Position numbers and translations under genes: made by a program
The notes under the pieces: model-generated
Told to the model about the DNA's origin: nothing
Database searches by the model: none
The model's input: only the letters and a program-made list of their open reading frames with translations
Part shown: positions 8,311 to 15,779 of the stretch, in pieces
How the letters are laid out: the number at the start of each line of letters is the position of its first letter
Position numbering within the stretch: the first letter of the stretch is position 1
Assembly (NCBI RefSeq): GCF_017676345.1
Contig: NZ_JAFFZM010000013.1
Coordinates: 62,001-126,000 of the forward strand
Origin: Streptomyces smyrnaeus
Lineage (GTDB): Bacteria > Actinomycetota > Actinomycetes > Streptomycetales > Streptomycetaceae
Direction: 5' to 3'
DNA length: 64,000 bases

Positions 8311-9186
8311 ATGACGAAGGCCTTCTCCGCGCGGCGTACCTCCCTGCGCTCGGCCGCGAGCGCGGGAGCCCTGACCGTCGCGCTCCTGGGACTCGCCCCG
8401 CACGCGCACGCCGACACCGCCGCCGAACCCCCGGCACCGCCGCAGGGAGCGGCGAACGCCGCTCACAAGGCGGCGTCCGACGAGGCGACACTCGACGCCC
8501 TCGCGCGCTTCTTCGCCCGCGACGGTGCCGTGACCGCCGCGAGGGCGGAGCCACGTATCGAGGGTGAGACGGTGCCGGTCTACGCCCTTTCGGCGGACTT
8601 CGTGGCCGCGCCCTCCGCCGCGCGGGCCACCGCACGGCCGGTGGCAGAGCTGAAGTCGTTCGCCACCACGGCCATCTCGTCCGACGGGCAGCGAGCCTCC
8701 CTCATGTCCGCGCGAACCGCACGCGGCTGGCAGGTCGTCAACATCGCCACCGGTGACGACGAGACACGCTACGCCGCCAAGGGCGCTGCCAAGGCCGCCG
8801 GCGGCACAGTTTTCGAAGAGCCGCAGATCGATGCCTGGTACGTACTGGACGGGACACGTGTGCTGCCCCTCGACCCCGACGCGCGCAAGGCGGTAGGCGC
8901 TGAGGGGACGAGCCTGAGCGCCTACCACGCGCGGGTGCACGAGACGTACGGCGACAAGCTGCCGGGCTCCGGCTACGACAAGAAGGGCCTGGCGGGAGGC
9001 TTCGGCCCGCAGAAGGAGAAACAGGAGGTGACACAGGAGGAGAACGCAGTGCCCACGGCATCGGGCAGCGGCGAACAGCCGCCCACCGACGCGCTCGGCC
9101 TGGTCGCGGTGAGCGCGGCGGGCATCGCGGTGGCAGCCGGCGGCACATGGCTGGTGCGGCGCCGCACACGCCCACGGCACGGCTGA
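8311..9186 (+). CDS. Secreted, C-terminally anchored protein paired with the cysteine protease
   Basis: A 291-residue protein with an N-terminal signal peptide (hydrophobic stretch ending PHAHADTA, about residues 15-36). An extracellular domain of about 210 residues has no recognised motif. A charged linker rich in Lys/Glu/Gln follows, then a single C-terminal helix (GLVAVSAAGIAVAAGGTWLV) and a basic tail. The tail resembles a cell-wall-sorting tail, but no LPXTG motif precedes it, so it is probably a plain membrane anchor. It starts 4 bases after the protease stop codon. A role as inhibitor, propeptide-like chaperone, anchor or substrate of the protease is suggested by position only. Confidence 0.65.
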   Translation: MTKAFSARRTSLRSAASAGALTVALLGLAPHAHADTAAEPPAPPQGAANAAHKAASDEATLDALARFFARDGAVTAARAEPRIEGETVPVYALSADFVAAPSAARATARPVAELKSFATTAISSDGQRASLMSARTARGWQVVNIATGDDETRYAAKGAAKAAGGTVFEEPQIDAWYVLDGTRVLPLDPDARKAVGAEGTSLSAYHARVHETYGDKLPGSGYDKKGLAGGFGPQKEKQEVTQEENAVPTASGSGEQPPTDALGLVAVSAAGIAVAAGGTWLVRRRTRPRHG

Positions 9187-9201
9187 CCGACTGCTGCACA
9201 C

Positions 9202-9229
9202 CGGGGCCGGGCCGAGCGGTCCGGCCCCG
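9202..9229 (+). terminator. Terminator hairpin after the protease operon
   Basis: Perfect 9-base stem CGGGGCCGG / CCGGCCCCG with a 10-base loop, 15 bases after the stop codon of the anchored partner. There is no U-tract, as is usual for such GC-rich terminators. Confidence 0.6.
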
Positions 9230-9575
9230 TTCCGCTGCCCGCACCGATCGCCCGATCGGCCCATCGGGGGGTCGGTGCGTCTGCCCACCGTCGGGCCTTC
9301 CCCTCTCCGTACGGTCCCGCAGACGGCAGGTGTCGCCGACGGGCTGTGCCGGATGGCCGAACTCGACGACCGCAGGCTGAATCGCTGCTACGAGCGTGCG
9401 GAGCCTTGATCCCGATGCCCGTAGGCCGGTGCTCTCAACAGTTCGTTGAGCTCGGCCTCGGCGTCGTCGTACCCGGCGTCACGAATCCCGTTGCAACTCC
9501 TGCACGTAGCCCGCCAGCCCCTGGCTCGTGGCATCGGTGGGAGCTGTCGCCTCGGCAGCGCAGCCCACGATCGGA

Positions 9576-9850
9576 GTGACACGGCGCGGGTGGCTGACCC
9601 TCAACCATCAGATGCAGATTCTCGCGTTGGTCATGGTCACCGCGCTGATCGCTGTGTTTGTCGCCTTGCGTGAGCGGCAGCAGCGGGAGATGACCCAGGT
9701 GCGTTCGGTCTCCGAGGCCGTGCAGCGGGTGTTGCTGCGTCCGCGTTTGGGGCTGCTGCGTGTTGCTTCGGTCCATCTGGCGGCCGAAGCCGAAGCGCAG
9801 GTCGGCGGTGACTTGTTTGCCGCCGCCCGCACGCAGGGGCGGACCGGGAC
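9576..9850 (+). pseudogene. Remnant of a SpoIIE/RsbU-type PP2C phosphatase (N-terminal part)
   Basis: The forward frame encodes one membrane helix (LALVMVTALIAVFVALRERQ). It then reads into the typical start of a membrane-bound Streptomyces PP2C phosphatase: VRSVSEAVQRVLLRPRLG, then AAEAEAQVGGDLFAAAR. Intact relatives continue with the metal-binding Asp residues of the catalytic core. Here similarity ends at about 9850 and the frame runs into unrelated sequence. It is a truncated pseudogene. A separate C-terminal PP2C fragment lies at 12615-12760, with the TetR/MFS pair between them. Confidence 0.65.
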
Positions 9851-9956
9851 GGCGTCCGACTTGGCCGATTGCGAGTGGGTCGCCCTGGCACTCGGTTCGG
9901 CACCCCGCCCCGGCCCCGGCACCCCGCGAACCTTCGCGCGCAGCCGGTCGTGCGAT

Positions 9957-10062
9957 TCATCGACCAGCCCGGATCGGCCAGCGGCGGAGGAAGGCATGCG
10001 CCCGGTCCCAGGGCGGGAAGTCGGCCGACATGGCACGCCACTTCACGCCGCTGACGCGCTCC
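9957..10062 (-). pseudogene. IS5-family transposase fragment (N-terminal part)
   Basis: About 30 codons on the reverse strand read VKWRAMSADFPPWDRAHAFL and continue LRRW. This is the conserved N-terminal block of IS5-family transposases, where intact copies have W-R-x-M/L-P-x-D-F-P-P-W. No catalytic DDE domain follows. It lies between a phosphatase remnant and the TetR gene. Confidence 0.65.
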
Positions 10063-10153
10063 GTCTCCTCGGGGGGTTCACGAACGGTTCTGGCCAGCGG
10101 GTTCTCGACGCTTTGAAGATCGTTTCCCAACCCGACCAAGATCGCGTCCCGCG

Positions 10154-10750
10154 TCACCGTTTTCCCCGGGCCGGCTGGGGACGCGTGGCCGGCGCTTCGG
10201 CGGCCGGGGCGGATGCGAGCAGCATCGCCGCCATCTCCTTCGCCCGCCGTGCGGGCTCGGCGGAGCGCTCGCGCAGGGCCGTGACGGTCGCGCCGTCGAG
10301 CAGCAGGATGAACCGCTCGGCGAGCGCGGCGGGTTCCGGGTGCCCCGCCGAGGCGAGGAGTTCTTCGAGGTAGGCGGTGACAGAGCGTTTGTGTTCGGCG
10401 GCTACCCGGTGGGCCGGGCTGGTGGCGTCGGTGATCTCCACCATGGCGTTGATGGAGGCGCAGCCGCGGAAGTCCTCGGTGGCGAAGCTCTCCGCCAGCG
10501 CGTCGAACACGGCCAGCGGCGAGCCTCCCCGGTCGGCCACCGCCTGCGCCAACCAGCTCCGCCAGCGCTCGTCGTAGCCGCGCAGCATGGTCACGACGAG
10601 GTCGTCCTTGCTGTCGAAGTGTCGGTAGAACGAGGCGCGGCCGACGCCTGATTCGGCCAGCAGCCGCTCCACTCCGACCGCGCGGATGCCCTCCGCATAG
10701 AAGAGCTTCTCCGCGGCCTCGACCAGGCGTTCCCGGGCTTTCGTCGGCAT
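10154..10750 (-). CDS. TetR-family repressor, divergent from an MFS exporter
   Basis: A 198-residue TetR regulator. The N-terminal HTH is at about residues 5-50 (AAEKLFYAEGIRAVGVERL, then GVGRASFYRHFDSKDDLV). The C-terminal ligand domain resembles the TetR_C group of drug- or quinone-responsive repressors. The ATG at 10750 (MPTKARERL) places the HTH at the usual distance; an ATG at 10771 would add seven residues. It is divergent from the MFS gene at 10861, and two palindromes lie between them. The expected role is repression of the exporter and itself until a toxic compound binds. Confidence 0.88.
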   Translation of the reverse strand: MPTKARERLVEAAEKLFYAEGIRAVGVERLLAESGVGRASFYRHFDSKDDLVVTMLRGYDERWRSWLAQAVADRGGSPLAVFDALAESFATEDFRGCASINAMVEITDATSPAHRVAAEHKRSVTAYLEELLASAGHPEPAALAERFILLLDGATVTALRERSAEPARRAKEMAAMLLASAPAAEAPATRPQPARGKR

Positions 10751-10781
10751 GGGGCCGAGAGTACCCGGCATTGGCCAGAAA

Positions 10782-10827
10782 CGGAAACGTTCGGTACCGT
10801 CCTGGGATTCGGAACCGGTCGGTTCCG
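10782..10827. promoter_or_regulatory. Two palindromic operators between tetR-like and MFS genes
   Basis: CGGAACCG-GT-CGGTTCCG at 10810-10827 is a perfect 18-base palindrome. A related imperfect copy CGGAAACG-TT-CGGTACCG lies at 10782-10799, matching its reverse complement at 6 of 8 arm positions. They are 28 bases apart in the divergent promoter region, a typical TetR arrangement. Confidence 0.6.
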
Positions 10828-10860
10828 TCTTGAGTCATTGACCAGGGAGCGAGAAGAAGC

Positions 10861-12123
10861 ATGCCCACCGAGTCCACAGAGCCTCCAGAGTCCACGGAAC
10901 TGTCACCGACCGGTGGCGCTGCGGCACAACCGCCGACGCAGGCAGCCCCCGGCACCGGCCGCTGGGGGGTGCTCGCACTGGCCGTCGGCGTCTTCGTGGT
11001 CGGCACCGGGGAGTTCGTCCTGGCGGGGTTGCTGCCCATGCTCAGTGCGTCACTGGACATCTCCATGGCCGTGGCCGGTCAGGTGATCACGGTGTTCGCC
11101 CTCTCCTGCGCGGTGGCGGCTCCGGTGCTCACCACCCTCACGGCGAGGTGGCCACGACGCCGTGTGCTGCTGCTCGCCGTGCTCACGTACCTCGTCGGAA
11201 GCTTGGGTACGGCGCTGGCTCCGTCGTACACCGTGGTCCTCGCGGCGCAGATCGTGGCGGCCACCGGGGTCGGGGTCTTCGTGCCGACCGCATCTGTCAC
11301 CGCCGCCGCGCTGGTGCCGCCCGAACGCAGCGGCCGGGCGATCGCCACCACCGTCACGGGGTTCACCGCCGCCGTCACGCTCGGGGCGCCGCTCGGCACC
11401 ATGCTGGGAGAACTGCTCGGCTGGCGGGCCACCCTGTGGTTCGCCGCCGTGCTCGCCGCCCTCGGCATGCTCGGAATACGGGCACTGCTGCCCCGTGACC
11501 TCTCCGTTCCCGCGCCTACGGGACTGCGGCAGCGGCTGCGGCCCCTCACCCAGGGACGGATCCTCGCCACATTGGGCACGACCCTTGTCGGCTTCACCGC
11601 CGTCTACATTCCGTACACCTACATCGGAGCGGTGTTCGAGCCGGCGACGTCCGGCGACGGCATCCGCCTGTCCGTCCTGATGTTCGCACTCGGAGTCATC
11701 GGCACGGCTGGGAACCTCGCCGCCGGTGCCCTCGCCGACCGGATCGGCAGCCGACGCGTGGTCGCGGCAGCGCTGGCATGGTTGACCGTCAGCCTGCTCG
11801 TTCTCCCGCTCACCACCTCGAACTTCGCGGCAGCAATCGCGCTGATCCTCTGCTACGGCGTCGCGGCCTTCGCGATCACGACCCCCCAGCAGCACCGCCT
11901 GCTCGCCCTCGAGCCTGGCTCCGCCTCGGTGCTGGTCTCCCTCAACCAGGCCATCCTGTACCTGGCCATCGCCCTGTCCGGAGCCGTCGGTGGCATCGGG
12001 ATCGCCTGGGTCGGTACCAACAACCTCAGTCTCATCGCCGCCGTGCTCGCCGCCCTGGCCCTCGGTCTGTCCCAACTGGCCCACCAACTGGCAACCCGGT
12101 CAACCACCCCGACTCCCAGCTGA
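10861..12123 (+). CDS. MFS drug-efflux transporter (12 helices, Cmx/CmlR type)
   Basis: A 420-residue major facilitator with an unusually long, Pro/Thr-rich N-terminal tail of about 34 residues before helix 1 (VLALAVGVFVVGTGEFVLAG). The motif GTGEFVLAGLLP is characteristic of the DHA1 drug:H+ antiporters of the chloramphenicol/arabinose efflux group. The loop 2-3 region is TARWPRRRVLLLAV, and LADRIGSRRVV supplies the repeated motif in the second half. It should export a small lipophilic compound from the membrane. The ATG follows GGAGCGAGAAG. Control is expected from the divergent TetR gene. Substrate unknown. Confidence 0.88.
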   Translation: MPTESTEPPESTELSPTGGAAAQPPTQAAPGTGRWGVLALAVGVFVVGTGEFVLAGLLPMLSASLDISMAVAGQVITVFALSCAVAAPVLTTLTARWPRRRVLLLAVLTYLVGSLGTALAPSYTVVLAAQIVAATGVGVFVPTASVTAAALVPPERSGRAIATTVTGFTAAVTLGAPLGTMLGELLGWRATLWFAAVLAALGMLGIRALLPRDLSVPAPTGLRQRLRPLTQGRILATLGTTLVGFTAVYIPYTYIGAVFEPATSGDGIRLSVLMFALGVIGTAGNLAAGALADRIGSRRVVAAALAWLTVSLLVLPLTTSNFAAAIALILCYGVAAFAITTPQQHRLLALEPGSASVLVSLNQAILYLAIALSGAVGGIGIAWVGTNNLSLIAAVLAALALGLSQLAHQLATRSTTPTPS

Positions 12124-12228
12124 CGACGCCGGACCTCCCTGCCCCCAGCAGGTCTTCACGTCTGCGGTAGCCCGGCCTACCTGCGGCCTGGCCATCCCGA
12201 ACAAGCACTTGGCGGCACGCCAACCACG

Positions 12229-12444
12229 GTGCCGACCAACCAGATCCGCGAGGCAGGGGCAGGCGCGGCTCCCTCGATCGGGGGTAACGTTGAGTTCAGG
12301 CAGCCCGTCTTTCCGCGGAACGGCGGCGTGGTTTCACGGTTCGGAACGGTAGCCGTGGAGCCGTGGTGCTTCCCCTGGGCCAGCTGGCTGTGGGAAGCCC
12401 GGTCACTGCCGAACGTGGCTGCCAGGCGGCTGGTGTTGTTGTGA
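12229..12444 (+). CDS. Possible small ORF followed by a strong terminator
   Basis: A 71-codon GTG-initiated frame with no recognised family, including the aromatic-rich stretch VEPWCFPWASWLWEA. Its only support is that a perfect terminator-like hairpin begins 7 bases after its stop codon. No clear ribosome site precedes it, and the region could equally be a non-coding transcript or decayed DNA. Treat as a candidate only. Confidence 0.2.
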   Translation: MPTNQIREAGAGAAPSIGGNVEFRQPVFPRNGGVVSRFGTVAVEPWCFPWASWLWEARSLPNVAARRLVLL

Positions 12445-12451
12445 GCCGCCT

Positions 12452-12483
12452 GCGGTGCCTCCCGCGCCAACGGGAGGCACCGC
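12452..12483 (+). terminator. Perfect 13-base-pair hairpin
   Basis: GCGGTGCCTCCCG, a 6-base loop CGCCAA, then CGGGAGGCACCGC: 13 uninterrupted pairs. It lies 328 bases after the MFS stop codon, so it may end that transcript or the small ORF just before it. Confidence 0.6.
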
Positions 12484-12614
12484 TCTGTGCCCGAGGTCCG
12501 CTCCCGCCGTGCGCCCAGTACGAGTCCCAGGGCAAGTAGACGTTTCGGCGATGAGAGACAGCGCCATACCCCGCTGCTGCTCTCGCATGGCTGCTCCCCG
12601 CCCATGAAGCCCGT

Positions 12615-12760
12615 CTGCAGCGCGGCGACCGCGTCCTGCTCTGCACCGACGGCGTCACCGAGGGCCGGAAACCCTCAGGGGAACGATCGGCAGTGAACGC
12701 TTCAGCGACTTCCGTCTGCGGGCCATCGCCGCGGACGAGATCCCGGCCGATCCTGGCCGC
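12615..12760 (+). pseudogene. Remnant of a SpoIIE/RsbU PP2C phosphatase (C-terminal part)
   Basis: One forward frame gives LQRGDRVLLCTDGVTEGRKP, the conserved end of the PP2C core with its metal-binding TDG. The similarity then shifts frame into GSERFSDFRLRAIAADEIPA, the usual following helix. The frameshift and the missing upstream core make this a pseudogene. It may be the other end of the gene whose start lies at 9576-9850. The rest of 12484-13049 shows no gene. Confidence 0.6.
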
Positions 12761-13049
12761 CGGCCCGGATCCGCTGTTCGTATCGGCGTAAGGCACCCCG
12801 TCCGCGGGGATAGGTGACCGCGACCCCAAAGGGCCTGCCCCAGCAGGTCCCCCACGCTGGGGCTGATCGGGGTGTTGTGAAGGAGCTTCCGCTGGGTCTG
12901 CGGGGCCTGAATGCCGGCTCCGCCGAGACATTCTACCGGCGCGGCCTGCTGGAAGCCGCCGGCCGACCGGCCCGCGGCGGCTCGCGCTGCGCCGAGGCGG
13001 ACGAACCGCGTGTGCGGGCTGTGCGCGCTGGTATGAGGCGACGGGTGGG

Positions 13050-13376
13050 TTACTGCTCGGCCGTTCCGGATTCCCGGTTGATGGACTCCTGGTAGACGTC
13101 CGCATAGGTGCGTGAGTCCTTGACCAGGTCGTCGCAGAATGCGGCGACGTCCGTGCCGATGAGTTCCAGGACGCCCTTGCCCGCGGCGGCGCCTTCCTCG
13201 AAGAAGTCGACGATTCCGGGGAGCAGGGGCCCGTCAGGCAGGTCGATCGGTCCGACCTTGAACAGGTACTTCTGCATCTCCTTGTAGACGATCTGGTAGT
13301 CCGGCGGGAGCGCCTTGACCCGGGCCAGGTGCGCCCGCCACTGCTTCTTGCCTTCGACGATGTCCTGGATGCTCAC
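13050..13376 (-). CDS. DUF1048-family protein (second copy)
   Basis: A 108-residue, mostly helical cytoplasmic protein with the DUF1048 pattern: EGKKQWRAHLARVKALPPDY, then YKEMQKYLFKVGPIDL and DVAAFCDDLVKD. It is third in an apparent PadR-DUF1048-DUF1048 operon, beginning one base after the preceding stop codon. In other genomes DUF1048 genes sit beside PadR regulators and often ABC transporters; their biochemical role is unknown. No transporter is present here. The two copies are about the same length and share the pattern ALP-D-Y, which suggests duplication. Confidence 0.8.
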   Translation of the reverse strand: MSIQDIVEGKKQWRAHLARVKALPPDYQIVYKEMQKYLFKVGPIDLPDGPLLPGIVDFFEEGAAAGKGVLELIGTDVAAFCDDLVKDSRTYADVYQESINRESGTAEQ

Positions 13377-13377
13377 G

Positions 13378-13734
13378 TCAGCCTCCCAGCCGGCTCAGCT
13401 TCTTTGCGACATTCCTGTTCAGCTGCTCGCGCCACCGGTCGCGATAGGTGCGAGCTCCTTGGCCACCGGCCAGCGCCGCGCAGAAGCCTGGGATGTCGTC
13501 GCCGAGTACCTCATGGACGCTCTGCCCGTCGGCCGCTGCTACTTCTAGAAGCCCCAGGGCGGCGTCGAGGATCGGCAACAGGTTGCGGCCGGTGAAGTCC
13601 CCATAGGGGAAGAGGTGGGCGATGATCTGTCCCCACGCCGCCCGGTAGTCGTCCGGCAGTGCCTCGGCCCGGGCTTCGAACGCCTTCCATTCCCGGGTGA
13701 GATCGCTGCCTGTGATCTTCTCCCAGAAGTTCAT
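13378..13734 (-). CDS. DUF1048-family protein (first copy)
   Basis: A 118-residue DUF1048 protein with the diagnostic N-terminus MNFWEKITGSDLTREWKAFE, then DFTGRNLLPILDAALGLLE and LGDDIPGFCAALAG. Its ATG overlaps the stop of the PadR gene in an ATGA arrangement (13731-13734), so translation is coupled. The longer open frame to 14175 is spurious because it would cover the PadR gene. Function unknown; a role as partner or target of the PadR regulator is inferred from the fixed gene order. Confidence 0.82.
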   Translation of the reverse strand: MNFWEKITGSDLTREWKAFEARAEALPDDYRAAWGQIIAHLFPYGDFTGRNLLPILDAALGLLEVAAADGQSVHEVLGDDIPGFCAALAGGQGARTYRDRWREQLNRNVAKKLSRLGG

Positions 13735-14057
13735 CTCCCGCCCTCCTTGAGCTTGTCGATGCGTGATGAGACGTACTGCCATTTCGCCCAGAACTTCGCG
13801 AGTTCCTCGCGTCCGGCGTCGTTGAGCGCGTAGAACTTGCGCGGTGGACCCACCCCGGATGGTCGTTTCGTCACCTGGACGAGTTTGTTCCTCTCCAGCC
13901 TCAGCAAGATGGTGTACACCGTCCCCTCGGTGACGTCGGCGAAGCCAATCTCGTGCAACCGACGGGTGATGGCGTACCCGTAGGTCTCCTCGCCGCCGAT
14001 GATTTCGAGCACGCACCCTTCGAGCGTGCCTTTCAGCATCTCCGTCAGGTCGTCCAT
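13731..14057 (-). CDS. PadR-family transcriptional regulator
   Basis: A 108-residue PadR winged-helix repressor of the short subfamily 2 type. The HTH runs LEGCVLEIIGGEETYGYAIT, then GFADVTEGTVYTILLRLERN, and the wing is KRPSGVGPPRKFYALND. A short C-terminal dimerisation helix follows. It is the first gene of the operon with two DUF1048 genes. The promoter region upstream carries a palindrome overlapping a -10, so it probably represses its own operon in response to an unknown, perhaps membrane-active, compound. Confidence 0.88.
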   Translation of the reverse strand: MDDLTEMLKGTLEGCVLEIIGGEETYGYAITRRLHEIGFADVTEGTVYTILLRLERNKLVQVTKRPSGVGPPRKFYALNDAGREELAKFWAKWQYVSSRIDKLKEGGR

Positions 14058-14104
14058 CGCGAGTCCTCCTCGGCCTCAACGGCCCCCACACCGGTACCTC
14101 GTAG

Positions 14105-14140
14105 CACCGAGTACCACTATACGGTATCACCGAGTAGTGG
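14105..14140 (-). promoter_or_regulatory. PadR operon promoter and operator
   Basis: On the reverse strand a -10 TATAGT lies at 14121-14116. It is embedded in CCACTA (14114-14119) and TAGTGG (14135-14140) inverted arms. The direct repeat ACCGAGTA occurs at 14106-14113 and 14129-14136. This layout fits PadR autorepression. The -35 is not clear. Confidence 0.45.
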
Positions 14141-14159
14141 ACGTCAGTGATCGGCGAAC

Positions 14160-15002
14160 ACGGACACGCACTCAAGCGCTCTCCGGATGAGTTGAAAGCT
14201 CACGCCCTTGAGCGCGGTCGGCAGGTGAAGCAGGGGCACGCCTGCACCGATCGTCCCGGTGCGACTGACCCCATGGCTCGGCCGGGCTGAACCACGGCGC
14301 GCCACCAGATCCGTGCCGGCTACGCGACGGAGTCCTGGCGCTCACCTAGCTCGGCTATCACCCTGCACCGGTACGAGTACGAGCGGCAGCAGTGACGACC
14401 CGAATCACCCCTCGCACACGTCGTTCCGAGGTCACAGAAAGCTGACGCAGCGGAAGCCGGTGTCGTTGTCGAGCATCGTGGCGTCGGCCGCGTTGCGCAA
14501 CGCAGGTGCGGCTGGACGGGCTTGTACGGGCTGACGCCGGGCTGTTAGCGCGAGGCAGGTGCCGTGGTGGCTATGCCCGCCTCGGCGACGTCGCATTTTG
14601 CTGCCCGCCGGTGCGTCGCCCCGAGGGGAGATGTGCCCTTGAGAGCCTGGCCGACGGCAGCACACTCACCGAAGTCGCGCTGAGACTCAACCTTCTGGAC
14701 AACCCGGCGGTGAGCTACCTGCGGTATGGCCAAGCCGCCGGCCTTCGACCGCGAGGTCTACAAGGTCAAACCTGGCTGTGGTGTCTCAGGACGTCGGTTC
14801 CGCGAAGTCCTTGAACATGAGCTGCTGCGGGCACGTCTCGAGTGTTTCCGAGCCCTGATTGAGGCTGACGCGGTAGCAGCTGTCTTTGGTTGCTCGGCTG
14901 ATCGGCGGTCGGCCTTCGAGGGCGGCGCGCGGCCGCTCGGGGTGGTGGCAGTACGGGTCGCCCGCGAGGGCCCGGTGGCGCTCTCACTTGGACGCCCTGG
15001 CT
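14160..15002. other. Decayed intergenic region with small gene fragments
   Basis: No intact gene is seen in 840 bases. Three fragments are suggestive. On the reverse strand at about 14432-14500, ALRNAADATMLDNDTGFRCV resembles the C-terminal end of an FGE-sulfatase-type domain. On the forward strand near 14640-14720, a helix-turn-helix-like stretch reads LADGSTLTEVALRLNLLDNP. At 14726-14765, KPPAFDREVYK matches the C-terminal block of IS5 transposases. Each is too short to be more than a hint. Confidence 0.35.
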
Positions 15003-15611
15003 TCACGTTTGCGGATCCTGGTACGTAGGGCGAGGAAACGACCCGGGGGCCTGGTGGCGCCAGGTCAGTAGTGGCCCGGAGCGGTCCCTGGTGATCGGGG
15101 CGGCGTTGGTGATGTGGAAGCCGGTGGCACGGGCTACAGCCGTGCTGGCCGCGTTGTCGGGGTTGATGCGCAAGATGACCTGCTGCAGGGCCAGGGCGTG
15201 GTAGGCGTAGTCGGTCATCAGCCGTACCGCGCGGGTGGCCAGGTGCTGCCGCCGATGACGGATGCCGACGGCGTAGGCGAGTTCGGCGTACGGGCCGCCC
15301 TGCGGCGGCCCGTCGGGGCCGGCGACGAACAACAGGATCTCGCCGAGCGCGGAAGGCCCCCCGCTGGTGATGGCCAACTGGATGCTGCGGCCCTCGGCAC
15401 GGCGGGTGCGGGCCTGGTCCAGGTAGGCGCGAGCGGCGGCAAGATCGAACGGGTGGTGCAGGGGTGTCCACCGGTCGAGCTGGGGTTCGTCGAACAACTC
15501 CACCATCACCGGCGCATCGGCATCGTCCCACTCCCGCAACTGCAGACCCAGGCCGGTGATGCTCACGGCGGCAGGCAGGCGGCCGTTGGCAGCACGTGCG
15601 CGATCGGTCAT
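15003..15611 (-). CDS. GNAT-family N-acetyltransferase (RimJ/RimL-like)
   Basis: A 202-residue GCN5-related acetyltransferase. It has the strand order typical of RimJ-type enzymes: LQLREWDDADAPVMVELFDE, then AELAYAVGIRHRRQHLATRA, which holds the acetyl-CoA pyrophosphate-binding turn, and LRINPDNAASTAVARATGFH, the family C-terminal motif. The substrate could be a ribosomal N-terminus or a small amine. The ATG at 15611 is chosen because an AGAAGGAGAA ribosome site lies at the right distance; the open frame continues to 15758 without such a site. It lies 168 bases downstream of the methyltransferase gene on the same strand. Confidence 0.85.
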   Translation of the reverse strand: MTDRARAANGRLPAAVSITGLGLQLREWDDADAPVMVELFDEPQLDRWTPLHHPFDLAAARAYLDQARTRRAEGRSIQLAITSGGPSALGEILLFVAGPDGPPQGGPYAELAYAVGIRHRRQHLATRAVRLMTDYAYHALALQQVILRINPDNAASTAVARATGFHITNAAPITRDRSGPLLTWRHQAPGSFPRPTYQDPQT

Positions 15612-15779
15612 CCGTGTTCTCCTTCTTCGCGGCATGTACATGCGCCGGTGGGGTGGGGTGGTGTGGTGGGGCGGCCGAAAGGAGCAGCCGCAGGCCGTCA
15701 AGGCCGTCAGGGTCGGCGAGGACGGTAGAGCCCTTGTGGCCGGCGGGGCGCAGGGCACCCGCAGGTGGCCGGACGGCTC

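Noticed and set aside
9957..11066. Reverse open frame of 369 codons spanning the TetR/MFS gap
   Set aside because: Only its last 32 codons (IS5 fragment) look like protein. The rest is antisense or a shadow of the TetR gene.
12290..12440. Possible riboswitch upstream of the 12452 hairpin
   Set aside because: Short stretches resemble parts of cobalamin-type elements, but the conserved core could not be aligned and no target gene follows.
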